Positions 11,125 to 23,590 of a DNA stretch of 64,000 nucleotides are shown here, one piece after another. The DNA lies in assembly GCA_019843655.1 (NCBI GenBank), contig JACDQD010000001.1, positions 46,460,443 through 46,524,442 on the forward strand. Direction: 5' to 3'. The stretch is from Lethocerus indicus (taxonomy: Eukaryota > Arthropoda > Insecta > Hemiptera > Belostomatidae). How positions within the stretch are numbered: the stretch's first letter is position 1; each line of letters begins with the position of its first letter. The notes under the pieces are model-generated. The model saw only the letters and a program-made list of their open reading frames with translations, was not told the DNA's origin and made no database searches. The position numbers and the translations under genes were made by a program.

Positions 11125-11370
11125 AAAGACGACTGACATGGAATCCGCTTACCCGACTCAAATGAATCGATTTAAACGGTCCATTGGGACTACTAAGACC
11201 ATTACTGAAACGGACATTCAAATTAAGATTAGACTGCAAACTTATAATTTACAAAATCAAATTTAAACCGACGTTGATATACGGAATCGAGCTATGGGAT
11301 TCTACTTCCAACACCGCCCGCATCCAGCGGTTCAAATAAAAAGTCTTCCGAACCATCTTTGAATCCTACG
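11125..11370 (+). mobile_element. Decayed jockey ORF2 3' fragment
   Basis: The text around TACGGAATCGAGCTATGGGA and TTCGAACCATC-type words parallels the YGIELWGSTE and VLRTILNAPW region of the copy at 35150-35265, with many changes and small gaps. Non-functional. Confidence 0.65.
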
Positions 11371-14300
11371 AACTCCACTTTATTTTTTCACTTTTCCCCC
11401 CAAAATAAATTTTAGTGGAAATTAATTCGTATTTGAATGTCATCTACTCCCACATCTGGGAACTAATTATTAACTTTGAGAGTGAAGACAAATTGTATTA
11501 TCGAGGGGGAAGTTTAATTTAAGGGATATTAGTTTCTTGACAAGTAACAGAGGCATACTCTGGTTTAAATGAAACTGTTAAGGAACCTTTCCTTTCACCA
11601 AGTTATAAATTGAAAGCAGTAAATCTTATAACTTCCTCTAAGTTGAAGTAGGGTTTTTAATTTCTTTTGTCCCTGCTCTGGACAGAAAATCAAGTGCAGT
11701 GAAGGATATTTTTTCCTTTATTACTTAATTAAAAATTAATTTTCATAATCAAAACTAAGGATTAGGTAATCATAATTTTTTTGATTTTCTACACTGTGCG
11801 GTGACAGTAATATCCTTATATTCCAGAGGAGAGTCATGCTGGCCAACTTTACTAGGAATATTTTCAAAGGATCCAACATTAATTTTTACCACACTTAGGG
11901 CTCTGTTCTCCTTGTAATAACAAACGATACCTGTGAAACTATTAAATTAATTAAACAAACCTCAAGAGATATGTTTTAAAGATTTATGTGTTCATATTTT
12001 GGCAATATATTACTAAAGATGCTGTTGTTTAATGACTATCCGAAGGCCCTCCAGCCAGTTATAAATCGATAGCATTAAATAACCCGCCCTACGACGAGGA
12101 AAACGCAAGCGGAGCATGACAAAAATCATAAGTTTAAGCTCCGTGGTACGAAATATTATTAACTTGGAACTGCGGGAAAAGCCCGTCAATCCCTACATTT
12201 CGGAGGATAGTCATGCTGGCCTCAATATCTTTTCCTCACTAAAAGGATAAAGTTGCGAAATGTGCCACGAGATTCGTCCACGTCACAGTTTATTGTCGCC
12301 TGCCGCGAAAAATACCCGGCCCTCGAAAGCAATAAAATCATCCTTCCGAAATGCATTGGGCTAGAGACCCCAAACATCCGCAACGGTAGTCATCGTCAAA
12401 GTTTCTATCTTTTAGATTTTATTTGATGCCTCCATTTCGCGAGAACAGGTACGGTATTATTGAAACCCCAGTTATAAATGAAACAGCCTGGTGTACCCGG
12501 CTTAGTCGCTATTCCAAATACTGTATCGGTCCTTCTGAGTAAGGTCAGCAAGTTTTAGCTTGAACCATTTTAAAGTTTTTAAGCAACAAAATATTCAAAT
12601 ACAGGATCCGCGGAAGGGCTGTTAAACCATTTAAGGCTTCAGACAATCGTAATACTGTGGGAAGTTGCTCTGTTGGCAGGGGTTGACCGCCTGCTTTTCG
12701 GGATTTTTACGGTGTTTCGAAACAACCCAAGCGTACCGCTTAGGACGTTTCAAAACACTAACGGGTTCTTCTCACAGTATCAAGTGACAAAGTTAGTGAG
12801 TGCAAGGTTGCAGGATTTTGTCATCCATTCCCCCCCCCCTCGCAACCGCAACAACACTCGAGAGGAGTGTTTGCCCAGAAGGAAAAAACTCTTCCGTCGC
12901 CTCTCGCCGGTTTTTTGATAGACCGTTGGCGGCCGCTCGCCCCACCTTCATTAGCTGTGCCTCTCAATAAGATGAGTCCCTCTGGCACACGTCTGACAGC
13001 CAGTGGAGACGGAAGATCAAGAAAACAGCTATTTTCCAGCCACAAAAAGGTGTTCCAAAATTGGTTTCCTTAAATCTGTACTGAATATATTTTCCAATGG
13101 ATAAAATTCCTTTGTGGGTAATCCGTGGTAGTTTTAAAATGTTCTAAAAATTACTACGGAAGAATTAAAAATAATCGCGAGAAAACATTTATTCGGTCGG
13201 ACGCGGATTGAAGAAGTGTTGGGGTCCGCTGTACCGTCCCCTCATTTTTCCTAATAACCTTTCTCCCCGGCAAGCAGGGCTCGAAAGACATCCGTTCTTT
13301 TTATCGTGCCGGGTTTCTGGAGACCCCTAAAAAGGTTGGAAAGGTCTGAGAGGTATTTTATCCTCCGAGATTTCATTCCGGACAATAAAGAGCCCGAGGA
13401 GGATTACTTTTTAAGGGCCTCGATAGCGGCTCTTGGCGCGCCCGCAAGCTGAAAAAAGAAAAAGCGCGCCAACTGAAGATTGAGAAATAGAATCGGCAGC
13501 AATACAAAGGCGTATTGCAGTTTTAACACTAATTAAGCGCGGGTGCAGGGTCCGAAAAAGGGGGTGGACAGAGAGTAATTATAAAGAAAATGACTCTCCA
13601 CCCAGCAATCCAATCTCTATATACTCATTTTCACTCCCCCTCCCCAAATATAAAAACTGCTTTCTCACCCTCGACAATTATTCGAAACGCTATCTCAATT
13701 CTGATGTAAGTTCCACAGTCCTACGTTACTGAACGGAGGCTATCAATTTTTAGACGACTCATTCTTCTTCATGACTCCCGTCATTTCGATGGGGTATATT
13801 AATATATTTCACTCCAAAATATACGGGACTGAAACTGTTTATTCTAGACTTGAATTTTAGTGAGTATACTTAGAAATGAAGATTGTTTTTAAAAAACCTA
13901 TAGTTGTTTTTTAAATTGTATTTATTTGCCGCACAATTGTGCCCGATGCCGACATGCGGGGGTTCCAGAGCCTATTTACCATGCTTATGTTTTCTATAAG
14001 GTCTAACATTTGTTTGATGTTTTTAAAGCTAATGTTAACAAAAGGAATCAATTCCAAATATCTTCAAAATCGAAATATTTTATTTTTAGAGCAGATGTAG
14101 GTCAGTGGAATGTTCTAGAAAGCAGAATTAACGATCCGGAAATAACGTCTTTTATCTTTACACGATCAAAAGAAACAAAATTTGTTTTCTTCACTAATTC
14201 CGATTATTTTCTATCGGCCACCTATTAGGCCAACTGCAGTAGAATTTTTTTGTATTGATGGTTATGCTTTTTCTTTGTCGAGCAGATGTGAATCTGTTGA

Positions 14301-15575
14301 ATGTTCCAAGAACCCTGGTGTAAAGAGTAAAATAAAGAGATCATCAGTGGCACAGTGTTGATAATCCCCCCATTCCCCGCCGTAGGCTTTCTATACATTG
14401 ATTGCGCAGCTGCGCAAGATACTACCACTAACAATGTGCGTCCTTATAAACCCTCCACTGCCATTGTTATTAGTAATCTAACAACAGGAAAACGTAAAAA
14501 TGAATTTTTAAACTTTTCAAACCATTAAGCCAGTTAGATAGAATAAAATAATGTAATTATTATAAAATTGTTGAAATTTTGAGTGTGACGTAATTCAATC
14601 ATTCCAATGTCCAAACAGAGTAAACTACTTTCTTCTTGTTACTTTTTTATTATTCTGTTAACAACATGAAGGTACAGAGTGTCATCTCGATCACTTTCTG
14701 AAATTTGTAATCTTGACTTTCCAGGTTAAAAATGGTTTTGAAATTTCTATTCAGGTCGATTCCCCGCTGGGATGAGGGGAACTATACAGTTTTGAAGATA
14801 TGAAAATGACGAAATGATAAACAAGTTTTGATTGTCGTGTAATGTAAGGTTGGTCGCAGCTTTGTTTAAAATCATTTATTCGAAGTTTTTCACGACGATT
14901 CATAGAAGTGTGTTCGTAACATTTTCAGATGTTTAAAACATATCTCAGACTTCGAGGTTATCGTTAAGTATAGCACCACGTAAAAAGCATAAACCAACAC
15001 AAGAAACAACCGTTTTTTGTTACTATAATAATTTGTTCCACCTCTTACCAAAAAAACCCAGAGGGGCATCCCGTGAGCACTGTCACGTCCATAATGTATA
15101 AATTTTGACGGAAGCTGTCATCTTCTGGATAAAAACCTTCTCGGGGGCGGTATCCATGGATACCGACTGTAGGAACGGAGTGATAGAAGGGCATCGAGAA
15201 AGTTTGGACTATAAAAAGAAAAGACGGTCGAGCCGGGACAACGAATTTCCATCCCGGGGTTGATTTCGGTTTATTTTTCGTAAGGATTGGATATAAGCCC
15301 AATCCCATTACATAAGTGTCCTATCTCGTCTGGCCGCTTTGAAGTTTCCCTTGAAAGCGAAATAAGACCGGTTTAATACGAAATAATTCTACGAAAATAT
15401 TATCCCTACTGACTTACGGGGTTGAACTGGTTTTATTCGGCCTAACCAACAAATATTAATAAAACTATACAGTCGAAAATAGTATGACGATTATCTGACG
15501 CCCACTTCTATACCTTCAACCTGTAAGTACTTACAGTTAGTTGTTGAAATGCTGTTTCTCCGTGACCTGACCATA
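11371..15575. other. Intergenic with diverged local duplications
   Basis: Segments near 11598-11870 and 12057-12240 share phrases such as GTTATAAAT plus AGAGTCATGCTGGCC / ATAGTCATGCTGGCC, so an old duplication is likely. A shorter echo (GAGCAGATGT...GAATGTTC) occurs at about 14092 and 14282. Overlapping opposite-strand frames at 12821-13073 have no splice support. No gene is called except the weak candidate at 15047-15308. Confidence 0.45.
15047..15308 (-). CDS. Weak candidate exon, unknown
   Basis: An ATG-initiated minus-strand frame of 87 codons begins MGLGLYPILTKNKPKS and runs to a stop that overlaps a good donor (TTTTTTTG followed by GTAAGAGG). It could therefore be a first coding exon ending in phase 2 at 15047, or a chance frame. 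There is no domain, signal peptide or repeat. I found no partner exon. Confidence 0.18.
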
Positions 15576-15579
15576 AAAC

Positions 15580-15755
15580 AAATAATTACCATCCAAACCC
15601 TACTTACTGCTGGCATCCCGAAGGTTCGTTACAGACGCTTGAAAAAGCAATTTAAGTATACCTGGTAAATAGATGAAATATAAAAAAAATAAAGGGGGGA
15701 ACCAGTGAGTTTCATCAATATCGTACTCTTACAGTTGTGGCCATAAGAAAAGTAT
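15580..15755 (+). mobile_element. Jockey 3'-end scrap
   Basis: Words such as CTGGCATCCCGAA, followed by TATCGTACTCTTACAGTTGTGGCCATAAG-like text, match the 3' tail seen at 33480-33640 and 57540-57720. Those tails end in an ACAGTTGTGG-type phrase before an A-rich end. Strongly decayed. Confidence 0.5.
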
Positions 15756-15936
15756 TATATTACGGCTGCAGGATTTTCGCAAGGAGGAAGTGTTTAATTT
15801 ATAACGAACTGTCTATATAAAAGCTAATGTGATTGAATTTCAGTTTAAAAAAGACCAAATAAGCGAGCGTAATGAATTAATTTAGGTAATTTTTATTTAG
15901 CCTTTATTCTTTGGGCACTTCTCCGTCGACCCATGA

Positions 15937-15937
<1 letters not shown>

Positions 15938-15988
<51 letters not shown>
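15938..15988. repeat. (TA)n microsatellite
   Basis: A pure TA run follows a GACCCATGACTTA flank, which resembles the flank of the run at 16993 (GGTCTCCATGACTTATG). Confidence 0.95.
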
Positions 15989-15992
<4 letters not shown>

Positions 15993-16629
15993 CATACAAA
16001 TAGTTAATGTGATGTTTTTTGCGAGCGTAATCGTATACAGGGATGATCGATATGTATTTTAACAGTCGTGGTAATAATATAGTTAATGAAACAAGGATTA
16101 AATAATTGAGCTTAATTGTATTTGGAACCATTGACCGTAAGAACAGTCGTTCTGCTGAAGGAACGTTTCCGATCTTGTGGGGAAACATGGCAATTGTTAG
16201 GGGTGGGGAATTTGAATTGAACTCCCTGGTTAATTTGCCGGCACCGAGAAAGGCTGGAAGTCCGGCAGGTTTATCCAGGCGAGTGCAGGGCCACTATAAT
16301 TGACTATACTATCATCAGGGACCGCCCACAGCCCCGAGACCCCGCCCATTATCCTCATTCAACCTTTGTCCACCACCCACCCACAACAACTGAGATGTTA
16401 GGTAAGTTACCATTCACCTAACTACCGCCCCACCCCCTCATCCCCCCCCCCCGGCGCTGCATCGCTCAACCTGAATGGGGACGACGCACCATTACTAATA
16501 CGGTAAAGGTGCACTTTTAAAATGGCGCCGGTCACAAAACATGCTTTCGGCCGGCACCCGCCAGGGCCCTCCCTTTTTTTGGGCTAACCTCAATAGAGCC
16601 CGATACCGCTTCTATTAAGGTAGAGCGCT

Positions 16630-16779
16630 TTAGTGTTACTTAAAATAATGTAACTGAAGCAACATATAAAAATGAAGCTTTATTTTTTTAAATAAACGCA
16701 TCACTCGTATGGTTTATGAGCTACGGTACAGAGTACTGAATTGCCTTCTTCCGGCCATTAAGAGTTATAATGCTTTTAC

Positions 16780-16827
<48 letters not shown>

Positions 16828-16988
16828 TTAAGCGGTTCAACTTAAAAAAAGGCGTTTTTTTAAAAATGACATGTATTTAACACAAGACGTTCGATACGCA
16901 CCGTACACTCCCCTCGTATCGACTGGCGGGCTTCTGTCCGGCTCACAATATATAAGACGTTTCCGGGACTTTCCGGGTCTCCATGACT

Positions 16989-17039
<51 letters not shown>

Positions 17040-17180
17040 TAGGGTTTTTGTGGTATCGAATAAGCAACAGATAAACAACTGTAAAGAAATGGTTTTATTC
17101 TCTAAACGAATACACAATAGAAGCGCGCGGAGAAACTGTGTTACAACACTCACTGGCGTACACTCGACTGCCAGTAAGTG
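16630..17180. repeat. Dispersed repeat carrying (TA)n tracts, copy 1
   Basis: The segment contains (TA)n runs at 16781-16826 and 16993-17037. Text around 16670-16770 (AAGCTTTATTTTTTTAAATA, then ATAAACGCAT, CTCGTATGGTT, TACAGAGTACTG) recurs at 17706-17830 in copy 2. The GGCGGGCTTCTGTCCGGCTC phrase before the second run has a relative at 56818-56850 (GGCGGGCACCCGCCCGGCTA). This suggests a non-autonomous mobile family with built-in TA tracts; class unknown. Confidence 0.5.
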
Positions 17181-17329
17181 TTTAGGCTTAAAAAAAAAGG
17201 GGGAAAAAGGGGTTATTGGACCTCCCGGTTTATGGCTGTAAGAGAAGGGCCATAATACCCTAGCTGGAAATAAGGGTTTGGCCTAGGCCTAGTGTAACTT
17301 TTTTTTAGATGAAGACATTGGATTACATT

Positions 17330-17447
17330 TCATATTTCCTTTACTCTTGTAGTTATGAGTAATGAGCGGAATGAACGGGCTCCTTTCAGCCATTATACCT
17401 TATACTGATTTTACGTAAACCTATATGCACCGTAATGACATGTCAGC

Positions 17448-17499
<52 letters not shown>

Positions 17500-17830
17500 G
17501 TCAATTGAGGTCAGCAGTGGGACCTGCTCTCGGGAGAGTCAATCCGGGACTGTCCGAATGCAATTAGATTCGCCGATACGCCGTACGCTCCATCATCATA
17601 CCTTCCCTGTATTAAATGATTGGATTACACTAATACAACGATACGCTGTACTCCGTATAATTGTTTCGGCATTATTGTTCTGCGGAAACAAGAGGGATAT
17701 AAAAAAGAAGCTTTCTTCTTTTTTTTTTATAAACGCATTTCATGTGTACACCGCTCGTATAGTTCGAGCCGAGTTACAGAGTACAGCCTTTAGGCCTTAT
17801 ACTGATTTCTCGTAAACGTATATCTCCTCC
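17330..17830. repeat. Dispersed repeat carrying (TA)n tract, copy 2
   Basis: A (TA)n run at 17450-17495 lies between two echoes of the same phrase (ATACTGATTTTACGTAAACC at about 17402 and ATACTGATTTCTCGTAAACG at about 17799). The right half repeats the AAGCTT...ATAAACGCATTTC...CTCGTATAGTT...ACAGAGTACAG text of copy 1. The frame over the TA run is an artefact. Confidence 0.5.
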
Positions 17831-20800
17831 AATTACACGACAGTATATATGTGTTACTTGAAACCAAATTCAAATTAGCCATCAGAAATTTAGAAGTTGC
17901 ATTAGTGTAGAACGCCGGGTTATTAAAGTTTACAATAAGTTCAATTTTTACAGATTTATGCCTCAGACATTAGACTCTATATTTCTTTGGATTAGATATA
18001 GTTTCGATAACTAATCTACTTGGAAATCTAAGAAAGCACACAGAACACAATAAAGAAGATAAGAACCGATTTTGGAACAATATTTCCTTAAAACCTAAGC
18101 AAAGCTTTTAATCCAATAAACTTCTTATTCAGCCTTTGGCCAAAACTTAATTTAGTCTGTTTGCAGTTTATCCACAGACTTCCGCTTTAAATATTTCCCC
18201 ATTTTGAATAACAAGCAATTCAAACGCCCGATTTACAATTCAAAAAATGTTTTTCATTTTTAAAATACTCTATTTGTGTTTTGCTTGTTCGACAGAAATC
18301 TACTCGAATATCAAATTATTCCCATCATTATGCTTAAATAATAACAAGCGGTAATAAATGAATCGTAGTGAGGAACGACTTATTATTGGCTATTTATTTA
18401 TAAATTATTTTATTGTAACAGAGAAATTATTTTCGTTTGACATCTAGGAATGCAATGTTGAAATTAACACAAAGCAATTGTTGTTGGAGCTTTTTTCCAT
18501 TTGGTTGTGTAAAATTTCTGTCTCCCCTCGTCTTTTTCTTATTCATCAAAACGGGTTTCATCTCGCCATCGACTGTAATACATTGTAGGGAAAGTCATGA
18601 GAATTTAATGTTCAACCCAAGGGTTTGACAGCACTTGCAGTGCACAGTTAGGTCGCATTAGTTATATAAATTCACCTTAGTTCTAAGTCTCACTTGGGAA
18701 ATAAATGAAGAAAGTAAACAAGATTCCTTAGACTTTAGAAATGTGCATGTACTTTTAACAGTAGTAGTTGCATGAGTACTTCATTGAAAAGTTCCCTGAA
18801 ACCAAATATGCTTTAAGTAACCATAATCAAATTATCAGTTCTATTTGCACGGTGTTAAATTAGTCATTTATAGTTTTATTTAGTCATAGACTATAATTAT
18901 GTATTCTTTTTCAGGATTATGCTAATTACATTTGCAGGTGGTACTCGATATACCGGACGTACATAATTTATTGTAGGGCTACTCTTCGATTTTGTCACTG
19001 TTGTTAAATAAAAATAAACGAATCCTTAAATCGTGAAACAATGATACGTTAAGTAAATAAGTTGTATCAGGTGTTTTCAAAATAATTAAGGAACGGAATA
19101 GGCAGTTTCATCAAATAAACTACTTTATTGCTGTTGAGACTTATCGTTATTTAGTGTGTAGTCCGGCCGCCGTACCCTCGTTCCATTCCGAGAACATAAT
19201 CTCGAATAAGTATTGAGGTAAGTACAGTCGACTGCAAGCGGTACCGAGAGTACAGGTCATATAGTGGGTACATTCTGTCTGATGACAGAAAGTCCTATTC
19301 GTTGAATCCCTCTGTTACCATCCGCCACTGGTTTAGCGACACACGTCGAAAAGTGGTACCGTTGGGTTCTTTATCGAGAGAAACGAGCTATATAAAAAAA
19401 ATAAATGATCCTTCCTCAATTGTGCTAATAACTATAGGGGTTGATTTTCACCTGGACCTGTTTTCAATATTCCGAATGTAACCTATTGAGATGCTGATTA
19501 AATGGAAATTTGAATTTTGAACTGTACCGCTTCTCGTTTTGAAACTGGCAAGTGAAATGAAAAACTGGAAACGCTCTAAGCCTAAGTTTGGAATTCCATT
19601 CGGTGGCCAACCCCAATCCGCCCTCTCTCCATGTTCGAGGGGAGAACCGAGAACTGAGGTCTTATTAACGCACTTCTGAAATTCGCCCAGTTTACCGAGG
19701 CTCCGACGGCTTTAAATTCGCAATCAAGTGGGACGGGTTAAATCCGCCGGGTTTCAATTTGCCGGACTCGATTTCCTTCAATTCCAAATGCCGGACCGTG
19801 AAAACAGATGGAACTCCAGTGTGCTCATTGGACGTCACTAATTTGCCCTGAGAGTTCTGGATGAAGCCTCTTGAACGGTTCTATTAGACCGCTGTTCTTC
19901 AAACTGTGTATTTCTGAGGGTTCTGCGAGCTAAATTAAAATTTTAAAAATATTATAAAGCACTCACGCTAGTTGATTAGGAAAGGAAGTTTTAAATGATG
20001 TGAAAATGATAAACTTTATAAAATTTAGAGAATTGAATTTCAGGTTATTTGCTTTATTACGCGAAGAATTACTCAGCAACCTAAACTAAAGCAGCTTTTA
20101 CATTCGGAAGTCGGAGGGTTATTAAGAATAAAAACCTTCAACCGGTTTCTTGAATTCGCTTGAATAAAAGCTGAAGTCAAATGTTTAAACGAACAAAAAT
20201 GAAAGCACATCCCGTCATTAAATACAACGCGAGGGTAACAAGAGTTAATGCTATTAAGTGAGTAAATTACATTAATTTTATGTTAAAATATCCAAATAAA
20301 AAATACTTTTCTCCAAATGTCTTTACATAAAGTACCCATAAAATATTGATCTACTTTAGATATTATTTTAAGATATATTTTTCTATAGGTGGGATGGGGT
20401 TCCCCGAAATAAACATTATAGCTCTAAGTGTTCCTTGTTTAGACGAAGTTTGAAGACCACTGTATTAAACAAGGCCTCTAATATTTCTCTCCGAATGAAT
20501 GTTTTATTTTTTAATTTAAATTATTTCCACGAAATAAAGCCGCAACATAGACGAATTGTTACTCGAACTCAAACGACCTTTTCCCTTTCCTCTCCCCGAA
20601 TCTTCTGATGCATAAACCACCTGTAGATAGTCCTCCTTCAGACCTCTTTTCAAGCTTTTTTTCAAGTCAACTGGCATCTGGCTAAATGTCGAAAGTGAAG
20701 AGAACAAATGGAAGACAACGAGCTGGTGGGATTATAATTTATTTTTATTCAATTGAAAATTAAATTAAGTAAATTAAATAAATCGCGTATAAACTACACT

Positions 20801-23590
20801 CATATGAATTATTCAGTGGTATAACAGTTTTGAGACAAAAGAAAAATTATAGATATTAGATTCCAGCCAAGTTTGTCATAAATTGTAATTTTAAATTCGT
20901 GGATCCATATCGAGGCCATGTACGGAATAAGCATGTCATGAAGTTTGTATCATTTCAAAGTTTGATGGGAAACAAACTGTTTCTACAGTAAATATTACTC
21001 CGTATTTCGTCACATTAATTATTTTAAATTTCACTTCTTTTAGGCTGTGTAATTAATAAACCCATTTCATGAAAGTTTACATGTACACCGTTTGTAATAC
21101 AAATAAACTCATCCTGCTTTCGTCGGCTGACTAATGCAAACTGCTTATTACCCATGTTAGATTCGCAATACGATAGAAATTCGCAAAAGTTAATGGGATT
21201 TGCATAAAAAATTTGGTTTACGTTTTAATCTTATTCCATTTGTTATGTGGATTTTACCCACATAATGCGGGTCATTTGGAGAAATTCGCATTCCAGGGGG
21301 ATCGTAGTCGGATTCCGATAATTTGATTGGCTTAATGTCGTATCGGTTTATAGCCGGAGCACTTTACCCCCTTTAGGAAATACCCGATAATTCTAATCTG
21401 GCCCGAATAAACCAGATAGACCGGCATTCAACCGGTTTATATAGACCGGGGGGAGGGCCAAAATAAAGGGCTGACGAAAGCTCTCATCGCTATTCCGAAT
21501 TTTTATCACCTTCTGCCACCTATCGATTCCTTTCCGAAGGCACCCCGTTTTCATGGCGTCCATTATTATTCTTTTTTAGTGCCCGAAGAAACGCCCTCAG
21601 AGCCCGGACTAATTTCGACTGCATTCTGGCAATCGAATTTATTTTCCAAGCGGAAAATGTTGACTCGCTCATCTGCACTGCTCTTCAAATTACTAGTTCA
21701 AAGTACTAGGAAGAATAATATCAGAAATATTCTTCCTAGTACGACCGCCAACCAGCGTGTGGTCCAAGACTCGACTGTTCCCCCCTTTATTTCTTTATCC
21801 TTTTTTACGTTATCTGTCGATCCGTAATACAATTAGTCTGTAATGCCTTTTCGATAACGATGTACTCGATAATGATAAAAAATTTAAAAAACAACAAGGA
21901 ATGCCTTCTATGCCTGCGAGGGTTTGGAATACATTGTCGGCTTCAATTGTTTTACTGGTCGCTCACAGTTAAACGTATGTTTGTTTCTTAGTTTTAATAC
22001 CCGTTATGTCCCCTCTTGAGAACTTGGGCGAGAAAAAATTGCGGAAAATCAATATCATCGGTGATTGTCCCTAATAATTGAGTTCTGATTCCGAAAACGA
22101 GGCGCTCCAATTTCGTCCTATTAGAAATCGCAGTCTTGTAGGTACAACTTGATCTTGTTAGAACGATCGTTGCCAGCACCTGTTGCACGCCCAATGCTTC
22201 TGGCAACGGATTCACTTACTCGATTCGTCGCATCTCGCATTCCTAAACCGGACCCGTTCCGTTTTTTAATCCTCGCCTAATATTTTCGGGGGACACGCCA
22301 AACGGAATCAACAGACTGCCGACATAGCACAAACATTTTGACAGTGCCAACCGGCTGCTTCATCTTTCACAATGAGCATTCAGGAATATAATCGGAAAGT
22401 AACGTGTTATTAAACACGTGATTGCAATATTGTGTATATGTTATGATGCCATAATATATTCACTTAATACATGAACCCACTTCTATCTGATACGGGACCC
22501 TATCTGCATTCTGTCATTCCAAATGATTACGAATTATTAGTTATAGAGGTCGTGAATAAAGGGGTCCGCGTTATGAATTATTCGATGAAACTGTTCCGAA
22601 ATTCAACCGGTTAGATATTTTTCCAGTAAAATGTTCAGGCCCAACCTGCCCGTCCACTTATTTTTGTACACTCCTTGTACACTCCGTGAAGTTTTCTATT
22701 TTAACTTGGCCAATATCACCTATTGAAACTTTGCTCTTTGTGTCGTTAGTTATATAAATCCCTAGAGACATGAGAAATGATGCCCCCACCAGCGAGCATT
22801 TCGACGGATCGAAAACGAGCGACGGGCGAGCCCGATGTTGGGCGAGTTCGTACGAACGTTTATTGGGTATTAATAATAACCGAACGGTATCCATGTTACT
22901 TTTTGGAAGAAAAGTATTTGTATTTTTCAACATAATGTCCATTTAGGGAAATACACTCGGTCCAGCGAAAAGTATTTTTCTTAAAGGTTTAACTATTCAC
23001 TAGTTTGGAATACCTGTTTCGTGGTCTGTGAGGGGTGGGGTACCGTAGTTCTCGCGTCCTTAGACCTCTCGCCGGTTTGATCTTTAAGATAGACCGGTCT
23101 CGGCCGTTCGGAGTCACTTCGCCATATGGGACGCTTGTGGGGCTACTCGGGCTCACGTTCGATCGCTCATATCATATACTAACGTGTAACTGAGGTTAAT
23201 GCAGCATCCCTCGCGAGCAGGTGCCTGCGGGTACGGACTTGAAATAACTGTCCATATTATAGTGTCGACTTTAGCTGGGAGCCGGGTGGGTCTGAGGGAA
23301 AAGGATTTTATTTGGAGACCGCGGCCGAGCGTTGGAGTGGGGCGCGAGACGTGATTTCTTTCCCAGGCATCAGGAATGGAATAAGCCGGGCATTATTGGA
23401 TTATATAAAGCGGACGATAAACCCGCTGTTTGGAATACAGCAGCCCGAAAGGGGCCCCGGTGAATCTGAATTATGGTCCTGCCGGCTCCGCCCTTCCAAT
23501 ATCAAGTCCCTCAATCTATTGCGGGCGTTATGAATTTCTCCCGACGCCCTCTGTTTTATCGCAGGCAGTAAAACGGCCAAGGGATTTTCC
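17831..23590. other. Intergenic, a few repeats only
   Basis: No coding region could be supported. A decayed jockey tail lies near 19320-19440 (GTTGGGTTCTTTATCGAGAG, then a short A-rich stretch). Otherwise the sequence is unremarkable and AT-rich. Confidence 0.5.
21703..21742. repeat. Perfect inverted repeat, 15-bp arms
   Basis: GTACTAGGAAGAATA (21703-21717) is exactly complementary to TATTCTTCCTAGTAC (21728-21742) around a 10-nt loop. It would form a hairpin. It could be a small palindromic insertion; no direct repeats flank it that I can see. Confidence 0.9.

Noticed and set aside
10829..11266. 145-codon plus-strand frame
   Set aside because: It runs through a 16-bp minisatellite and a decayed jockey fragment.
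16837..17815. Frames with Tyr-Ile repeats
   Set aside because: They come from (TA)n microsatellites.
20516..20681. Minus-strand frame from an internal ATG (MPVDLKKSLKRGLKEDYL...)
   Set aside because: Protein-like composition and a preceding CAG, but only about 53 codons, with no partner exon, promoter or repeat support.
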